64,000 nt of DNA from the NCBI RefSeq assembly GCF_017573505.1, contig NZ_JAGEOJ010000016.1, positions 124,001 through 188,000 of the forward strand, read 5' to 3'. How positions within the stretch are numbered: the stretch's first letter is position 1; each line of letters starts with the position of its first letter. The notes below the pieces were generated by a model. That model was given only the letters and a program-made list of their open reading frames with translations, searched no databases and had not been told where the DNA came from. Made by a program: the position numbers and the translations under genes. Shown one piece after another: positions 58,386-64,000 of this stretch. Source of the stretch: Actinomadura barringtoniae (lineage in GTDB: Bacteria; Actinomycetota; Actinomycetes; Streptosporangiales; Streptosporangiaceae).

Positions 58386-59386
58386 GGCAGCTTCTCCTTC
58401 AGCTCCCCGGGCTCGGCGGGCTCCTCGACGGGAGGCTCGGGGCGGACCTGGGGTGGAACGTATCCGGTGGGCTTGTGGGCGAGCCCGACGGCGTCGGCGA
58501 GCCGGCCGATGCGCCGGGCCGCCAGTGCCTCGTCGAGCTCGCGGACGATGCGGGGTCCGGCCGTCGGGTCGTGGAACAGCGTCGTGCCGACGGCCACGGC
58601 GGAGGCGCCCGCGAGAACGAACTCCAGCGCGTCCAGCCCGGTGGCGACCCCGCCGACGCCGACGATCGGCGTGCCCGGCAGGGCGGCGTGCACCTGGTAG
58701 ACGCAGCGGATGGCGACCGGGCGGATCGCGGGGCCCGACAGGCCGCCCGACACGCCGGTGAGAACGGGGCGCAGCGACCGGTGGTCGATCGCCATGCCCT
58801 CCATCGTGTTGATCAGTGTGAGCCCGTCGGCGCCGGCGTCCACGCAGGCCAGCGCGATGGTCACGATGTCGGCCACGTCCGGGGCGAGCTTGGCCAGGAC
58901 GGGCACGGTGGCCGCCGCGCTGACCGCCCCGACGACCGCGGCGGCGGCGCCCGGGTGCCAGGCGAACATCCGGCCGCGGTCCTCGACGTTCGGGCAGGCG
59001 ACGTTGACCTCGATCGCGGCGATGCCGGGCACGCCGCGCAGCCGCCGGGCGAGCTCGGCGTACTCCTCGACGCTGTTGCCGGCGATCGACACGATCGTGC
59101 GCGCGTCCTGCTCCTGGAGCCAGGGCAGGTCGCGTTCGAGGAAGCCCTCGATGCCGGGGCCGGGCAGGCCCATCGCGGTCAGCAGGCCGCTCGGCGTCTC
59201 GGACATGCGGGGCGTCGGCCGCCCGGCGCGCGGCTGGGTCATCACCGAGCTGGTGACGAACGCGCCGAACCGGGTGAGGTCGTGGAACTGGGCCAGCTCC
59301 CGGCCGGTGCCGGCGCACCCGGCGGCGGTCATGACCGGGTTCGGCAGCTCCAGCGCGCCGAGGCGGGTCTTCAGGCGGGCGCTCAT
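58382..59386 (-). CDS. pyrD: Dihydroorotate dehydrogenase, class 1B catalytic subunit
   Basis: A 334-residue FMN enzyme. NPVMTAAGCAGTG is the class 1 FMN-binding start, and VNVACPNVEDRG contains the catalytic base cysteine typical of class 1; class 2 enzymes use serine and have an N-terminal membrane helix, absent here. The partner PyrK gene overlaps its start by 4 bp, which fixes class 1B with NAD+ as acceptor. The C-terminus (about 25 residues, PPVEEPAEPGELKEKLP) is an acidic extension. Start ATG 59386. Confidence 0.93.
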   Translation of the reverse strand: MSARLKTRLGALELPNPVMTAAGCAGTGRELAQFHDLTRFGAFVTSSVMTQPRAGRPTPRMSETPSGLLTAMGLPGPGIEGFLERDLPWLQEQDARTIVSIAGNSVEEYAELARRLRGVPGIAAIEVNVACPNVEDRGRMFAWHPGAAAAVVGAVSAAATVPVLAKLAPDVADIVTIALACVDAGADGLTLINTMEGMAIDHRSLRPVLTGVSGGLSGPAIRPVAIRCVYQVHAALPGTPIVGVGGVATGLDALEFVLAGASAVAVGTTLFHDPTAGPRIVRELDEALAARRIGRLADAVGLAHKPTGYVPPQVRPEPPVEEPAEPGELKEKLP

Positions 59387-60276
59387 CGGCTCGCTCCGCC
59401 CCCTTCCGAGACGGACAGGACGCGCGGGGCACCGAGCGCGTCGAACGGGATCGTGCCGAGATCGCCCCAGCGGACCCGGTCGCCGCGCAGCACCGGGCCG
59501 TCGGCGCACGCCCGCACCATCCGGGTGACGCCGTCGTCACCGTGGAAGGGCAGCACGCAGGTCATGCAGACGCCGATGCCGCAGGCCCCGGTCTCCTGGA
59601 GGAACTCCTCCACCGAGACCTGCGAGGGCAGGCCGTACTCCGAGGCGATGGAGGTCACCGACCGCAGCAGCCGGGTCGGGCCGCAGCCGTAGACGACGTC
59701 GGCGCCGGTGTCCTGGATCGCCTTCGGCAGGACCTCGCGGACCGTGCCCTTGTCGCCGAGCGTGCCGTCCTCGGTGGTGAGCACGGCTGTGTCGCCGATG
59801 CGCTGCGCCATCCGCGAGCCGAACACCTCGCGGGCGGACCCGCCGCCGAGCACGAAGTGCACCTGGCAGCCGCGCCGGTGGAGGGTGTCGGCGAGCGCGA
59901 ACAGCGACGCGCCGCCCGGCCCTCCCCCGACGAGCAGGCAGCTGACCGGGTCGCGCGGGAGGCGGAACGGGCGGCCGAGCGGCCCGACCAGGTCGACCTG
60001 GTCACGGGCGCGGCGGCCCGACAGCCACGCGGTCCCGGCGTCCCGGTCGGCGAACACCACCTCCACGGTGCCGCCGTAGTCCGACTTCACCTCGTACACA
60101 CCGAAGCAGCGGCGGACCAGCCGGCTCGTGTGCTCGCCGCCCACGGCCAGCGCCACGAACTGCCCCGGCCGGAACCGTTCGGCGATCGCCGGGGCCACCA
60201 GCGTCATCGCGTGGTAGTCCTGCACCTGGCGGACCGTCAGAACGGTTGCCGACGTCTGCACCGGTGTGTCGGACAC
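59383..60276 (-). CDS. pyrK: Dihydroorotate dehydrogenase electron-transfer subunit
   Basis: A 297-residue FAD and iron-sulfur protein. The FAD domain has FRPGQFVALAV and RRCFGVYEV; the NAD-binding region has LLVGGGPGGASLFALAD and VVYGCGPTRLL. The 2Fe-2S cysteines are CGIGVCMTC and the later C in VRACADGPV. It passes electrons from PyrD to NAD+. It lies between carB (87 bp) and pyrD (overlap). The last ~20 residues are variable. Confidence 0.94.
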   Translation of the reverse strand: MSDTPVQTSATVLTVRQVQDYHAMTLVAPAIAERFRPGQFVALAVGGEHTSRLVRRCFGVYEVKSDYGGTVEVVFADRDAGTAWLSGRRARDQVDLVGPLGRPFRLPRDPVSCLLVGGGPGGASLFALADTLHRRGCQVHFVLGGGSAREVFGSRMAQRIGDTAVLTTEDGTLGDKGTVREVLPKAIQDTGADVVYGCGPTRLLRSVTSIASEYGLPSQVSVEEFLQETGACGIGVCMTCVLPFHGDDGVTRMVRACADGPVLRGDRVRWGDLGTIPFDALGAPRVLSVSEGGGASR

Positions 60277-60342
60277 CCGTCTCCCTCTCGTCGTCGTGTC
60301 AGCGCCCTCCGGGCCGCCGTCGCGGCCGCGCGAGCCGTGCCG

Positions 60343-60363
60343 CGCTCATTCGAACCCCGGCGC

Positions 60364-60378
<15 letters not shown>
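60343..60378. repeat. 18-bp tandem duplication across the carB stop
   Basis: CGCTCATTCGAACCCCGG (60343-60360) is followed by the near-identical CGCTCATTCGAGCCCCGT (60361-60378), which contains the carB stop codon (60364-60366, complement). Confidence 0.92.
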
Positions 60379-63701
<3,323 letters not shown>

Positions 63702-63702
<1 letters not shown>

Positions 63703-64000
63703 CAGCGACCACTCCCCATGATCTCGATGAAGTGATCGAACAGGCCGGTGGCGTCGTGCGGGCCGGCGGCGGCCTCGGGGTGGTACTGGACGCTGAAGGC
63801 CGGGCGGTCGAGCAGCCGCAGCCCCTCGACGCAGTTGTCGTTCAGGTTGACGTGGCTGACCTCGGCGCGGCCGTACGGGGTGTCGAACGGGCCGTCCGTC
63901 GGGGCGTCCACCGCGAAGCCGTGGTTGTGCGCCGAGACGTCGACCTTGCCGGTGCGGCGGTCCTGCACCGGCTGGTTGATGCCCCGGTGCCCGAAGCGCA
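63702..64000 (-). CDS. carA: Carbamoyl-phosphate synthase small chain, C-terminal part
   Basis: The last ~98 residues of CarA, running off the window end. The frame opens with a partial FGHRGINQPVQD, the segment typical before the C-terminal part of the glutaminase domain, and contains VSAHNHGFAVD and QYHPEAAAGPHD with the catalytic His and Glu of the triad. The nucleophile cysteine lies outside the window. It supplies ammonia from glutamine to CarB, whose start overlaps its stop by one base. Confidence 0.93.

Overview
The window is high-GC actinobacterial chromosome. Diagnostic content includes an actinobacterial integration host factor (mihF), a helicase-degenerate PriA with intact zinc fingers, DUF4232 and CU044_5270-type proteins, a deazaflavin (F420)-dependent reductase, many GTG starts and tightly overlapping genes. 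The pyrimidine operon uses a class 1B PyrD with a PyrK partner, unlike the quinone-type enzyme I know from Streptomyces and Mycobacterium. This and the gene style suggest Streptosporangiales, perhaps Thermomonosporaceae (Actinomadura-like). That placement is inference.

Layout. 0-5 kb: three secreted glycan-active proteins on the minus strand (GH20 hexosaminidase, GH27 alpha-galactosidase, a lone lectin), all with ricin-type modules. 5-8.3 kb: envelope genes around a SigE-type sigma factor. 8.4-13.9 kb: single metabolic genes (DJ-1-like, aldolase-like DUF6986, NTF2-like, phospholipase D-like, P450), several with palindromic operators. 13.9-17.6 kb: molybdenum-hydroxylase maturation operon (MoxR, VWA, XdhC, MocA) without its enzyme. 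17.8-21.1 kb: sulfur operon (TAT sulfite oxidase, methanethiol oxidase, membrane protein). 21.2-25.8 kb: two DD-carboxypeptidase paralogues around a TAT esterase, then an ECF sigma factor with its membrane partner. 25.9-31.3 kb: acyl-CoA ligase with a collagen-like insertion, F420 reductase, sugar kinase, and a DUF222-HNH gene enclosed by inverted repeats that looks like a mobile element.

31.3-64 kb is mostly housekeeping on the minus strand: hisG, a riboflavin operon (FMN riboswitch, ribE, ribM, ribBA, ribH), rpe with a HAD phosphatase, PAP2, PPK2, rsmB-fmt-def, a conserved unknown, priA, metK, coaBC, rpoZ, gmk, mihF, and the pyrimidine operon (carA partial, carB, pyrK, pyrD, pyrF). An accessory block at 47.2-53.1 kb (membrane protein, MFS fragment, SigJ-like sigma, MocR regulator, FAD oxidoreductase) separates priA from metK.

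The most unusual global property is the density of short perfect or near-perfect tandem repeats. Inside genes the unit is always a multiple of three (9, 12, 18, 21 bp) and adds residues at protein ends or in loops. Between genes the unit is usually not (5, 7, 10, 11, 13 bp). Several duplications sit exactly across stop codons. The strongest candidate for a distinct system is the ~2 kb interval 29265-31260: a DUF222-HNH endonuclease gene bounded by inverted copies of a structured repeat, with a third copy in tandem.
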